A stretch of DNA of 64,000 bases from an uncultured Bacteroidota bacterium (lineage in GTDB: Bacteria > Bacteroidota > Bacteroidia > Chitinophagales > Chitinophagaceae), in the NCBI GenBank assembly GCA_903837525.1, contig CAILUU010000016.1:1-64000 (forward strand), given 5' to 3'. Below, piece after piece: positions 9,376 to 16,799 of the stretch. Positions within the stretch are counted from its first letter, which is position 1. Each line of letters opens with the position of its first letter. Made by a program: the position numbers and the translations under genes. The notes under the pieces are model-generated. The model saw nothing but the letters and a program-made list of their open reading frames with translations. It ran no database searches and had not been told where the DNA came from.

Positions 9376-10481
9376 TAAAAGTAGCTTAAGTTAGTTTTTG
9401 GAGTTAATGTTAGCAATGTTTCGTACATCAATTTTATGGTGTTTTCAATATCATCTTTATGCAACATTTCTACTGTGGTATGCATATAGCGCAGTGGTAT
9501 AGATATTAAAACCGATGGGCAACCATCGTTAGCATATGCAAATGAATCGGTATCAGTACCCGTACTTCTACTCACGGCATGGCATTGTGTAGGTATTTTA
9601 TTTTTTGCTGCAACTGCTTGTACCACATTTAATAATTTATTATGCACAGCAGGGCCGTAAGTAAGCGATGGGCCTTTGCAACATGCTGTTTCGCCATCCA
9701 TTACCTTATTCATCATTGGTGTAGTTGTGTCATGCGTAACATCTGTAATAATAGCAATATTTGGTTTTATACGTCGGGCAATCATTTCGGCCCCACGTAA
9801 ACCAATTTCTTCTTGCACAGCATTTACAACGTATAAACTATAAGGCAATTTCTTTTTATTTTCCTTTAAAAGCCTAGCCACTTGTGCTATCATAAAACCA
9901 CCAATACGGTTATCAAAAGCCCTACCAATTAGGTAGTCGTAAGCCAATTCATCGTAGCCTTCTTCATACGTAACAACTGCACCAATGTGAATACCTAAGG
10001 CTTCTACTTCTTTTCTATTTCTAGCTCCACAGTCCAAAAATAAATTTTCTACTTTTGGTTGAGGCTCTTTATTATCGTTATTACTTAAACGAGTATGTAT
10101 AGCTGGCCAACCAAACACAGCCTTTACTATGCCCTTTTTACAATGAATGAAAACTCGCTTTGCTGGTGCAATTTGATGATCCACTCCACCATTTCTTTTT
10201 AAATAAATTAAACCTGTTTCAGATATGTAATTCACAAACCAACTAATTTCATCGGCATGAGCCTCTATAACAACTTTAAACGGAGCAGATGGATTTAGTA
10301 CCCCAACTGCTGTACCATAAGGATCAGTAAAATGACTATCCACAAAAGGTTTTAGATACTCTAACCAAATTTTTTGACCGCTAGTTTCAAAACCAACGGG
10401 TGACGCGTTATTAATATAGGTTTTTAAAAAACTCCACGAATCCTCAGTTAAAATACTCTTTACTTTTTTTGCCTTTGCCAT
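9375..10481 (-). CDS. M42 family metallo-aminopeptidase
   Basis: M42 enzymes are cytosolic di-metal aminopeptidases that form large tetrahedral complexes. The 368-residue product shows the metal ligands expected of the family: EAHADEISWFV (His and Asp), GRAFDNRIGG (Asp), NAVQEEIGLRGA (catalytic Glu pair) and ITDVTHDTT (Asp); a late His appears in RYMHTTVEML. The ATG at 10481 is preferred over a TTG-preceded extension at 10502, since MAKAKKVK starts cleanly. It follows the UbiA-like gene by 27 bases and overlaps the next gene by one base. Confidence 0.92.
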   Translation of the reverse strand: MAKAKKVKSILTEDSWSFLKTYINNASPVGFETSGQKIWLEYLKPFVDSHFTDPYGTAVGVLNPSAPFKVVIEAHADEISWFVNYISETGLIYLKRNGGVDHQIAPAKRVFIHCKKGIVKAVFGWPAIHTRLSNNDNKEPQPKVENLFLDCGARNRKEVEALGIHIGAVVTYEEGYDELAYDYLIGRAFDNRIGGFMIAQVARLLKENKKKLPYSLYVVNAVQEEIGLRGAEMIARRIKPNIAIITDVTHDTTTPMMNKVMDGETACCKGPSLTYGPAVHNKLLNVVQAVAAKNKIPTQCHAVSRSTGTDTDSFAYANDGCPSVLISIPLRYMHTTVEMLHKDDIENTIKLMYETLLTLTPKTNLSYF

Positions 10482-10508
10482 AGTTATTAATTTATTATAC
10501 AAAAATAG

Positions 10509-11156
10509 TTAAATACTTGCCATATAAGTTAGTATTGACGAAAAAAGCATTAATCCATCTACAAAAAAGTAATAAAATAAATAACCCTGTTTTTTTTGAG
10601 CTAAGAAATATAAAACAAGGGTGGCAAAAAAAGTAATAATTAACGAAATGATAAACTTAGTATCGAAATCAAGTGAAAGTAGTAAAGAAATAGTACAGGC
10701 TAAGACCACAAATAATATCGCAACTAAAATTTTAAGAGAACCCGTTTTAATATCGGTAGCAATACTATGCAAACCTTTAATTTTATCAAGCTTACTATCT
10801 CTACTATCAAACATAATACAAAGTAAAAACATAAAGATAAATCTATTTAATAGCACATATATTTCTACGTTGGTTAATTCATTTAGTGTTTTTAGCAAGG
10901 GTAAATATGCGGTTACATACATCCAAGTAAATGCCAAAATTATTGTTTTTAAAACACCTATTTTTCTTAACCCATTTAAATAGTTAAAAGGCAATAAGGG
11001 CAATGCATAAAACATATTCAAAACTATAGCAGGTAACACTAAAAGTGGTGTTAGCATACTTTGTAGATAACAGACCACTACTGCACCCAAATAAATAGTT
11101 AATGCAATAATTTTATATTGTTCTTTTTTAAAAAAAATAGGTTTATAAAAATACAT
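10509..11156 (-). CDS. UbiA-like membrane protein, C-terminal part (split gene)
   Basis: This 215-residue segment has about seven hydrophobic helices and the motif MFDSRDSKLDKIKG, which resembles the second Asp-rich motif of the UbiA prenyltransferase superfamily. Together with the 65-residue reading frame at 11143-11340 it reconstitutes the full length known for the Bacteroidota UbiA-like family, in which both parts form one protein. Here the two are in different frames, overlapping by 14 bases. Either the gene is broken, or the ATG at 11156 allows coupled reinitiation. The substrate of this family is unknown. Confidence 0.75.
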   Translation of the reverse strand: MYFYKPIFFKKEQYKIIALTIYLGAVVVCYLQSMLTPLLVLPAIVLNMFYALPLLPFNYLNGLRKIGVLKTIILAFTWMYVTAYLPLLKTLNELTNVEIYVLLNRFIFMFLLCIMFDSRDSKLDKIKGLHSIATDIKTGSLKILVAILFVVLACTISLLLSLDFDTKFIISLIITFFATLVLYFLAQKKQGYLFYYFFVDGLMLFSSILTYMASI

Positions 11157-11340
11157 TACCAAATATTTTCTTGCTTAATAACCAGTAAAAATTGTATGAT
11201 AAAATAGTAGCAAAAAATACAAAGCCCAATAGCCACTTATCAACAAATAAATTATTTAGTAAAATAGTTTGATAGGTTAGCCCTACAGCACAAAAAGCAA
11301 TAAAAATAGAATGTGATAAAATAAAGTGAAGCCACCGCAT
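11143..11340 (-). pseudogene. UbiA-like membrane protein, N-terminal part (split gene)
   Basis: The 65-residue frame holds two membrane helices (HFILSHSIFIAFCAVGL and WLLGFVFFATILSYNFYWLL). In full-length UbiA-like relatives this is the first part of a protein that continues with the segment at 10509-11156. The frame ends at a TAA in a stretch reading GTATTTTTATAA on the minus strand. Removing one T from that T5 run restores an open frame (V-F-Y-K-P), so a one-base insertion explains the split. The canonical first Asp-rich motif is not present, as only SYNFYW remains. Its ATG overlaps the stop of the upstream lipoprotein gene (TAATG). Confidence 0.65.
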
Positions 11341-11807
11341 TATGGGGTAATTATAAAAAGAGGGTCGGTAGTTTTTATTACATTGCTTTTGTTTTTGGCA
11401 AAATCTTTGGTATAAATTTCATAAAACAAGGTATCGGTTCTAGGTCTTGGTCTATTTGTTCCAACTAATAAAAGAGGAGAGTACCTTGGATTAAGCTCAA
11501 TTTCAACCTCAGCTTCAAATTTTTTAGATTGAATTTGAGCTATATCGGGTAAAAATAAAGAAGAGTCTAAAACGCCAGTTAGTAAATTTTTAATATAGAA
11601 TTTACATGTATCTGTACCTAATTTAAAACCGATATCACCCTCGGCATCGGTAATACCAATAATTATCTTTGAAAATATTTGTTGATTTGTTCGATATACA
11701 TTTGGGGTAATTTTTTTATAGCTTATTTGCGGAGCGGTTGTAAATTTATCTTTTTTACAACCAATAAATAAAGTTATTACTAGTAATATTGAGAAACTAT
11801 AACGCAT
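11340..11807 (-). CDS. Hypothetical lipoprotein
   Basis: The 155-residue protein carries a lipoprotein signal (MRYSFSILLVITLFIGC, Cys at 17) followed by KKDK, typical for Bacteroidota envelope lipoproteins. The middle contains ITDAEGDIGFKLGTDT, the kind of Ca-binding-like Asp/Gly loop common in such small beta-rich lipoproteins of unknown function. It is the first gene of the minus-strand operon running to 8905, and its stop overlaps the next start by one base. Confidence 0.8.
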   Translation of the reverse strand: MRYSFSILLVITLFIGCKKDKFTTAPQISYKKITPNVYRTNQQIFSKIIIGITDAEGDIGFKLGTDTCKFYIKNLLTGVLDSSLFLPDIAQIQSKKFEAEVEIELNPRYSPLLLVGTNRPRPRTDTLFYEIYTKDFAKNKSNVIKTTDPLFIITP

Positions 11808-11867
11808 CTTTGTAACGTATTAATTATTCAAATTTACCATTTCAAATTGATACCAACTGTTAAAAAT

Positions 11868-12854
11868 ATGAATTTTGAGGAAAAAATATTTGAAGTAACT
11901 AATCATTCCTTCAACTCCTTATGCATTGAAGTTTTTAATTTTCAGTATCAAAATAATACAATTTACCAACAGTATTGTAATGCAACAGGTATTTTACCCA
12001 AAAACATTGCCACTATTGAGCAAATTCCTTTTTTTCCAATTACTTTTTTTAAAACCCACCAAGTTAAAACTACCTCTTTTATTGAACAAGGCATTTTTGA
12101 AAGTAGTGGTACTACGCAAAACATCAATAGTAAGCATTTTATAAAAGATATTGAGTTGTACAAAAGAAGTTTTACAAATAACTTTACCCAATTTTATGGT
12201 CCTGCAAAAGAGTGGTGTATTATTGGCTTACTTCCCTCGTATTTAGAAAAAGGAAATTCATCATTGGTAACGATGGTAGATGATTTAATTAAACAAACCA
12301 ATAATAAAAATAGCGGATTCTACTTGTACAATACAGAAAAATTATATAGCATACTTATAGAAAATGAAGTAAAAAAACAACCCACTTTAGTAATAGGTGT
12401 TACCTATGCCCTACTCGACTTTGCAGAAAAATATAAAATGAATTTACGTTACACAACTGTTATGGAAACCGGTGGAATGAAAGGGCGACGAGAAGAAATT
12501 TCAAGGCAAGAAGTACATACTATTTTACAAAAAGAATTAGGTGTTACCCATATTCATTCGGAATATGGTATGACGGAGTTATTATCACAAGCGTATTCAA
12601 AAAAAGATGGGCTTTTTTATTGTCCAAATTGGATGAAGGTTTTAATTAGAGAGGAAGATGACCCTTTTGAACTAGTAGCTACCCCACTTGCAAACAAATC
12701 TGGTTTAATAAATGTAATAGACCTTGCAAATTTATACAGCTGTAGTTTTATTGCTACAGATGATATTGGCAAACTCAATACCAACGGTAGTTTTGAAGTA
12801 TTGGGCAGAAAAGACAATAGTGATTTAAGAGGCTGCAGTTTACTTACAGTTTAA
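11868..12854 (+). CDS. LuxE-like acyl-protein synthetase family protein
   Basis: The 328-residue protein resembles the acyl-protein synthetase LuxE and coenzyme F390 synthetase branch of the adenylate-forming (ANL) enzymes. Supporting motifs are FESSGTTQ (ATP-binding Ser/Thr/Gly loop, about 83-90), METGGMKGRR and HSEYGMTEL (the A5-like YGxTE motif), and TDDIGKL. LuxE normally works with LuxC and LuxD in fatty aldehyde synthesis; neither gene is in the window, so the substrate here is unknown, perhaps in cell-surface or lipid chemistry. The ATG at 11868 is preferred to the upstream TTG at 11847. It is divergent from the lipoprotein operon. Confidence 0.8.
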   Translation: MNFEEKIFEVTNHSFNSLCIEVFNFQYQNNTIYQQYCNATGILPKNIATIEQIPFFPITFFKTHQVKTTSFIEQGIFESSGTTQNINSKHFIKDIELYKRSFTNNFTQFYGPAKEWCIIGLLPSYLEKGNSSLVTMVDDLIKQTNNKNSGFYLYNTEKLYSILIENEVKKQPTLVIGVTYALLDFAEKYKMNLRYTTVMETGGMKGRREEISRQEVHTILQKELGVTHIHSEYGMTELLSQAYSKKDGLFYCPNWMKVLIREEDDPFELVATPLANKSGLINVIDLANLYSCSFIATDDIGKLNTNGSFEVLGRKDNSDLRGCSLLTV

Positions 12855-13118
12855 TTAAAAAAGTTTGGCGTGTGTACGTTTTATTAATGTAGAAACGAGC
12901 TTCGTAAAGTATTTTAAAATAGAAATAAAACTATTTGTAACCCATTTTATATCTAAATTACTGCGTTTAACAAACCTTCCATAACAAACTTTACATGTAG
13001 TAACTAATTCTGCTTCTGTGAAGCTAGGCACAAGATTAAAAAAATAATTCTGGTCAAAATAATCAATAATCCTGTAGCAATTTATTAAAATAAAAATTTT
13101 ACTATTATAACTAATAGG
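12855..13118 (-). pseudogene. Open frame without start, possible gene remnant
   Basis: The 373 bases between the LuxE-like gene and tRNA-Lys hold an 87-codon minus-strand frame with no ATG, GTG or TTG start in a sensible place. The translated end looks protein-like (TCKVCYGRFVKRSNLDIKW, then a mixed hydrophobic and basic helix ending RTHAKLF), including a Cys-x-x-Cys pair. Its stop abuts the LuxE-like stop. It may be the C-terminal remnant of a lost gene. No family was recognised and the call could be chance in AT-rich sequence. No other gene is seen in this gap. Confidence 0.35.
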
Positions 13119-13173
13119 TTAAAAAACACGAATTGATTGGAAATACGTAAAATTAAAAAAAAAGGTTTGGCAC

Positions 13174-13204
13174 TTGAAATTTAATATGTTTACCCTTATC
13201 TTTG
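13174..13204 (+). promoter_or_regulatory. Promoter of tRNA-Lys
   Basis: TTG at 13174-13176 and TATCTTTG at 13197-13204 match the Bacteroidota -33 (TTG/TTTG) and -7 (TAnnTTTG) elements with a 20-base spacer. The -7 box ends 23 bases before the tRNA 5' end. Confidence 0.7.
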
Positions 13205-13227
13205 CACTCCTAAATATAAAAAGCGTT

Positions 13228-13300
13228 GATTTGGTAGCTCAGTTGGTAGAGCAATACACTTTTAATGTATGGGCCCTGGGTTCGAGTCCCAGCCAGATCA
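13228..13300 (+). tRNA. tRNA-Lys (anticodon TTT)
   Basis: The 73 bases fold as a full cloverleaf. The acceptor arms GATTTGG (13228-13234) and CCAGATC (13293-13299) pair with one G-T. The D stem is GCTC/GAGC, the anticodon stem ATACA/TGTAT with loop CTTTTAA gives anticodon TTT (Lys), and the T arm is CTGGG-TTCGAGT-CCCAG. The discriminator base is A13300. CCA is not encoded (the next bases are CAA), so the CCA end must be added by the enzyme encoded at 4627-6048. Confidence 0.97.
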
Positions 13301-13301
13301 C

Positions 13302-13329
13302 AAAACCTCCTATTATTGGAGGTTTTTTT
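13302..13329 (+). terminator. Terminator of tRNA-Lys
   Basis: AAAACCTCC (13302-13310) and GGAGGTTTT (13318-13326) form a 9-bp stem with a 7-base loop, followed by more T. It starts two bases after the tRNA, a classic intrinsic terminator. Confidence 0.85.
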
Positions 13330-13362
13330 ATGCAAAAAAGTATTTACACACCATAACTCACC

Positions 13363-13370
13363 TATTTTTG
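13363..13370 (+). promoter_or_regulatory. Promoter -7 box for the SDR gene
   Basis: TATTTTTG matches TAnnTTTG and lies after the tRNA terminator, 20 bases before the ATG at 13391. No clear -33 element. Confidence 0.45.
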
Positions 13371-13390
13371 CTCCACTAACATTTGTTACA

Positions 13391-14200
13391 ATGAATACTT
13401 TTTTTACAAACAAAATAGTAGCCATTACTGGCGGTAGTGATGGTATAGGCTTAGCCCTAGTAAATAACCTACTTGCTCAGGGTGCAAAAGTATCTACCTG
13501 CAGCCGTAATCAAGATAAATTGTACGATTTACAATTACGTAATACTGGTTTGCCTTTACATACTTTAGTTGCAGATGTAAGCAGTTATAACGATTGTAAT
13601 AATTTTATTGAAAGCACTATTACAATTTTTGGTGGTATAGACATTTTAATAAACAATGCTGGTGTATCAATGAGGTCGTTATTTAAAGATGCAGATATTG
13701 AGGTACTGAAAAAGGTAATGGATATCAATTTTTTTGGAAGTGTTTATTGCACAAAATTAGCATTGAATAGTATCCTAGAACGAAAAGGCGATATTGTTAG
13801 TGTTTCCTCCATTGCGGGATACCGAGGGTTACCCGGCCGAAGTGGTTATAGTGCTAGTAAGTATGCGTTAAATGGATGGATGGAAGCATTACGAACAGAG
13901 TTATTAAATACTGGTGTAAATGTGTTATGGGTTTGCCCAGGTTTTACAACATCTAACATTAGAAATACTGCTCTAAACAACAAAGGTCAATCACAGGGAG
14001 AAAGCCCGATGGACGAAGGTAAAATGATGACCAGTGAAAAATGTGCTACACATATTTTAAAAGCAATCGAAAAAAGAAAACGAACTTTAGTACTTACCTT
14101 TAGAGGAAAACAAACTGTTTTTATCAATAAATTTTTTCCTAGTTGGGCAGATAGGTTGGTAAAGAATTTTTTCTTTAAAGATGGAGAGTTAATTAGGTAA
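13391..14200 (+). CDS. Short-chain dehydrogenase/reductase (SDR)
   Basis: A 269-residue classical SDR, an NAD(P)-dependent oxidoreductase with a Rossmann fold. It shows the cofactor motif TGGSDGIG (about 13-20), NNAG (about 90-93), the catalytic Ser in VSSIAG and the YSASK Tyr-Lys pair (about 154-158). The reading frame is open upstream to 13265 through the tRNA, but the true start is the ATG at 13391, because the Rossmann motif then lies at its usual position. The substrate is not predictable. The next gene on the same strand begins 77 bases later. Confidence 0.93.
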   Translation: MNTFFTNKIVAITGGSDGIGLALVNNLLAQGAKVSTCSRNQDKLYDLQLRNTGLPLHTLVADVSSYNDCNNFIESTITIFGGIDILINNAGVSMRSLFKDADIEVLKKVMDINFFGSVYCTKLALNSILERKGDIVSVSSIAGYRGLPGRSGYSASKYALNGWMEALRTELLNTGVNVLWVCPGFTTSNIRNTALNNKGQSQGESPMDEGKMMTSEKCATHILKAIEKRKRTLVLTFRGKQTVFINKFFPSWADRLVKNFFFKDGELIR

Positions 14201-14277
14201 CACGTTTAAATTTTAATAGGTTAATTAGAACAGTAAATACCAATTAATAAATTTACAAATCATAAAATAAAAAAAAT

Positions 14278-15090
14278 TTGCCCTTAATAACCCTTACCAG
14301 CGATATTGGCCAACAAGATTTTTTAGTTGGTGCTATTAAAGGTCAGCTAATGCAACAAACCCAGGGCTTTACCGTTATTGATATTACTCACTCTTTATCT
14401 CCCTTTAATTACCCCCAGGCTGCTTATGTTTGCCGCAATGCAATCAATAATTTTGCTGCTGGTACTTTTCATTTAGTAATGGTTAATTTATTTGATGAAA
14501 AGCCCGAACATTTGCTTTTAGCCGAACATAATGGCAATTATATAGCCTGTGCAGATAATGGATTACTTACGATGATTTTAGAGGAAGTACCCCAAAAAGT
14601 AGTAGCCTTAAATTTAGATAAAACAAAGCCTAAAAATACACTTTATTGTATTCAAATTTTTGCTAAAGCCATTACAGAAATTAGTAACGGAAAAAAATTA
14701 GAAGAAATTGGCGATAGTTCGGTTTCTATACAAGTAAAAAATCCATTACGCCCCATGTTAGGTAATAATTGGATAGAGGGGCAAATTATTTTTGTAGATA
14801 ATTTTGAAAACGTAATCATAAATATCAATAAAGACGATTTTGAAGAACAGCGTAAAGGCAGAAGCTTTAAAATTGTTTTTAAAAGAGATGAGGTAATTGA
14901 TCGGATTAGTGAATCATATGCCGATGTAAATGAAGGGGAAAAATTAGCCCTTTTTAATAGTGCAAATTATTTAGAAATTGCTATTAACAAAGGCAATGCC
15001 GCTGGGCTTTTAGGATTACAAGGCTTTTCCGAAAAACAAGTACAAAGCAACAGATTATTTTACCAGACGGTAAAAGTGTTTTTTGAGTAA
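14278..15090 (+). CDS. SAM hydrolase/chlorinase-fold protein, catalytic triad apparently missing
   Basis: The 270-residue protein has the overall pattern of the SAM hydroxide adenosyltransferase (DUF62) family: LITLTSDIGQQDFLVGAIKG at the N terminus, DITHSLSPFN, ADNGLLT and the C-terminal domain with FVDNFENVIIN. In active members the motif VDPGVGxxR and a later FHGRDIFAP supply Asp, Arg and His. Here the equivalent stretches read VNLFDEKPEH (about 69-78) and LYCIQIFAKA, so all three appear replaced. It may bind SAM or a nucleoside without hydrolysing it. The start is a TTG; no in-frame ATG is near. Confidence 0.85.
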   Translation: MPLITLTSDIGQQDFLVGAIKGQLMQQTQGFTVIDITHSLSPFNYPQAAYVCRNAINNFAAGTFHLVMVNLFDEKPEHLLLAEHNGNYIACADNGLLTMILEEVPQKVVALNLDKTKPKNTLYCIQIFAKAITEISNGKKLEEIGDSSVSIQVKNPLRPMLGNNWIEGQIIFVDNFENVIININKDDFEEQRKGRSFKIVFKRDEVIDRISESYADVNEGEKLALFNSANYLEIAINKGNAAGLLGLQGFSEKQVQSNRLFYQTVKVFFE

Positions 15091-15195
15091 TTAATAAAAA
15101 CGCATATCAGACATTTTTAAAAAACATATCAACCACACAAACCGATAAAGAATTATAAACTGCTTTTAAACAAAGTGGTAATGTAAATATGTTGA

Positions 15196-15411
15196 GTACC
15201 CGAAGATTATTTAAAAGATAAAAACCGACACGGCGAAGTAGAAATCACCTTTAATGTAACTTCCACCGGTGCTATTACCGATATAAAAATAGATAAACCC
15301 GCTTGCAATGGTTGTGATGAAGCTGCAGTAATAAGAGCTATTCAAAAAGGACCACAATGGAAAACAAAGCAAGGCAAATCTGGTTCTGCAAAAATTAAAG
15401 TGATGTTTTAG
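15196..15411 (+). pseudogene. TonB C-terminal domain remnant
   Basis: A 71-codon frame following an in-frame TGA translates to a TonB/TolA-type C-terminal domain: YLKDKNRHGEVEITFNV, TSTGAITDIKIDKP, CDEAAVIRAIQKGPQWK, ending KVMF. There is no start codon, signal anchor or proline-rich linker, so only the tail of an energy-transducer TonB remains. Family members carry a membrane anchor and about 200 more residues upstream. The rest of the gap from 15091 to 15526 shows nothing else. Confidence 0.7.
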
Positions 15412-15526
15412 TGAGTTAAACACATAGGCACCTAGATAAAGTATTCTCTCCTTTTAATAAAATTTGTATACCCCCTACAATAAAATTATTTTTCCCATTT
15501 AGTTAACGTTTAAGGTAATCATTTGT

Positions 15527-15534
15527 TAGATTTG
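15527..15534 (+). promoter_or_regulatory. Promoter -7 box for the DUF2911 gene
   Basis: TAGATTTG matches TAnnTTTG, 21 bases before the ATG at 15556. Confidence 0.5.
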
Positions 15535-15555
15535 TACCTTAAAAAAAACTTCATA

Positions 15556-16389
15556 ATGAAAAAATTAATGATTGCTTTTATAGCATGTTGCTTTTGCACT
15601 TTTAGCTTGCTTGCGCAAGTAAAAATGCCCCAACCAAGTACAACACAAACCATTAAACAAGATTTTGGTATGGGTAATATTGAACTTACCTATAGCCGCC
15701 CCAATATTAAAGGCCGCAAAGTTTTTGGCGATTTAGTGCCTTATGGAAAGTTATGGCGTACAGGGGCTAACGGTGCAACTAAATTGTTTTTTAACGATGC
15801 CGTTGAAATTGGTGGTAAAAAAATAGATACAGGTACCTACGTTTTATATGCTATTCCTAATAAAGGTAGTTGGGAAATAATTTTAAATAAAGGTGTTACC
15901 AACTGGGGAACAGATGGTTATAAAGAAAGCGAAGATATTGTTCGTTTTACTGTATCGCCAATGAAAATGAAAACTAAGGTAGAAACCTTTACAATGCAAT
16001 TTGCCGATATTAAAGCAGCAACTTGTGCCCTTCATATCATGTGGGATAAAACAGCTGTAAGCATACCAATTGCTACAAATATTAATGATAGATTAAGAGC
16101 ACAAATAGAAAAAGCATTACAAGGCGATAAAAAACCTTATTGGCAAGCTGCACAATTTTACAATGAATATGATAACAACAAAGCAAAAGCGCTTGAAATG
16201 TGCGATGGAGCAATTAAAGCAAATGACAAAGCATTTTGGATATGGTTGTATAAAGCCAAACTACAAAATGATTTAGGCGATAAGGCTGGTGCAATGGCAA
16301 GTTCAATGAAATCAATGGAATTAGCTAAAGAAGCTAAAAACGATGATTATGTAAAAATGAATGAAGAGTTACAGAAGAAGTTGAAATAA
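15556..16389 (+). CDS. DUF2911 domain exported protein
   Basis: With the ATG at 15556 the product has 277 residues and a signal peptide ending SLLAQ. Residues about 25-165 match the DUF2911 domain typical of Bacteroidota (SRPNIKGRKVFGDLVPYGKLWRTGANGATK, then GTYVLYAIPNKGSWEIILNK, NWGTDGY). The C-terminal third (about 170-277) is helical and TPR-like. The protein is expected in the periplasm; its role is unknown. It stands alone with its own promoter box and is followed by a clear terminator. Confidence 0.88.
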   Translation: MKKLMIAFIACCFCTFSLLAQVKMPQPSTTQTIKQDFGMGNIELTYSRPNIKGRKVFGDLVPYGKLWRTGANGATKLFFNDAVEIGGKKIDTGTYVLYAIPNKGSWEIILNKGVTNWGTDGYKESEDIVRFTVSPMKMKTKVETFTMQFADIKAATCALHIMWDKTAVSIPIATNINDRLRAQIEKALQGDKKPYWQAAQFYNEYDNNKAKALEMCDGAIKANDKAFWIWLYKAKLQNDLGDKAGAMASSMKSMELAKEAKNDDYVKMNEELQKKLK

Positions 16390-16411
16390 GATTTCTTTAA
16401 TCAATTATATT

Positions 16412-16444
16412 AAAAGCATCGATTTAAAAGTCGATGCTTTTTTA
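16412..16444 (+). terminator. Terminator of the DUF2911 gene
   Basis: AAAAGCATCGA (16412-16422) pairs with TCGATGCTTTT (16431-16441) over an 8-base loop and runs into T, 23 bases after the stop codon. Confidence 0.85.
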
Positions 16445-16746
16445 GTATACATAAAAATGAGGGTATAGTATATAATGGAACTAAAGTTAAATTACTTCAT
16501 GCCTTATTAGCTCAAATTTTATAGCTTAAGGTTTTAGCTTAGATGCTGTTTTGAATGTGATTTTTTAGTTCCCACAAAGTCACAAAAGTCACTAAGCAGT
16601 AATTTTACAATGTATAAAATCCTTTCTACAATTAGTGGCTTTGTGGGATTCTCCTTTTAAGACTTCCGGATATTTAAGGCCACCAAAATTCAAATTTAAA
16701 TCTAGGAGTTATAGGCATTTTTTGTAAATGGCAGGTAGTACACATA

Positions 16747-16778
16747 AGAAAATCCCATCAAAATATTTGATGGGATTC
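16747..16778 (-). terminator. Terminator of the exbBDD-tonB operon
   Basis: On the minus strand, AATCCCATCA and its complement (16751-16777) form a 10-bp hairpin followed by TTCTT, 23 bases downstream of the tonB stop. Confidence 0.7.
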
Positions 16779-16799
16779 ACTAAATTCAAAATTTAATTA

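Larger units (their letters stand above)
16390..16799. other. Intergenic region with two terminators and an inverted repeat
   Basis: No gene is seen in these 410 bases. They contain the terminator of the DUF2911 gene, the terminator of the tonB operon and, between them, an imperfect inverted repeat: 16570-16583 (TCCCACAAAGTCAC) against 16635-16648 (GTGGCTTTGTGGGA), 13 of 14 bases pairing around a 51-base loop. Confidence 0.5.

Noticed and set aside
13265..13390. Upstream extension of the SDR reading frame
   Set aside because: It runs through the tRNA-Lys gene and its terminator; the cofactor motif position fits the ATG at 13391.
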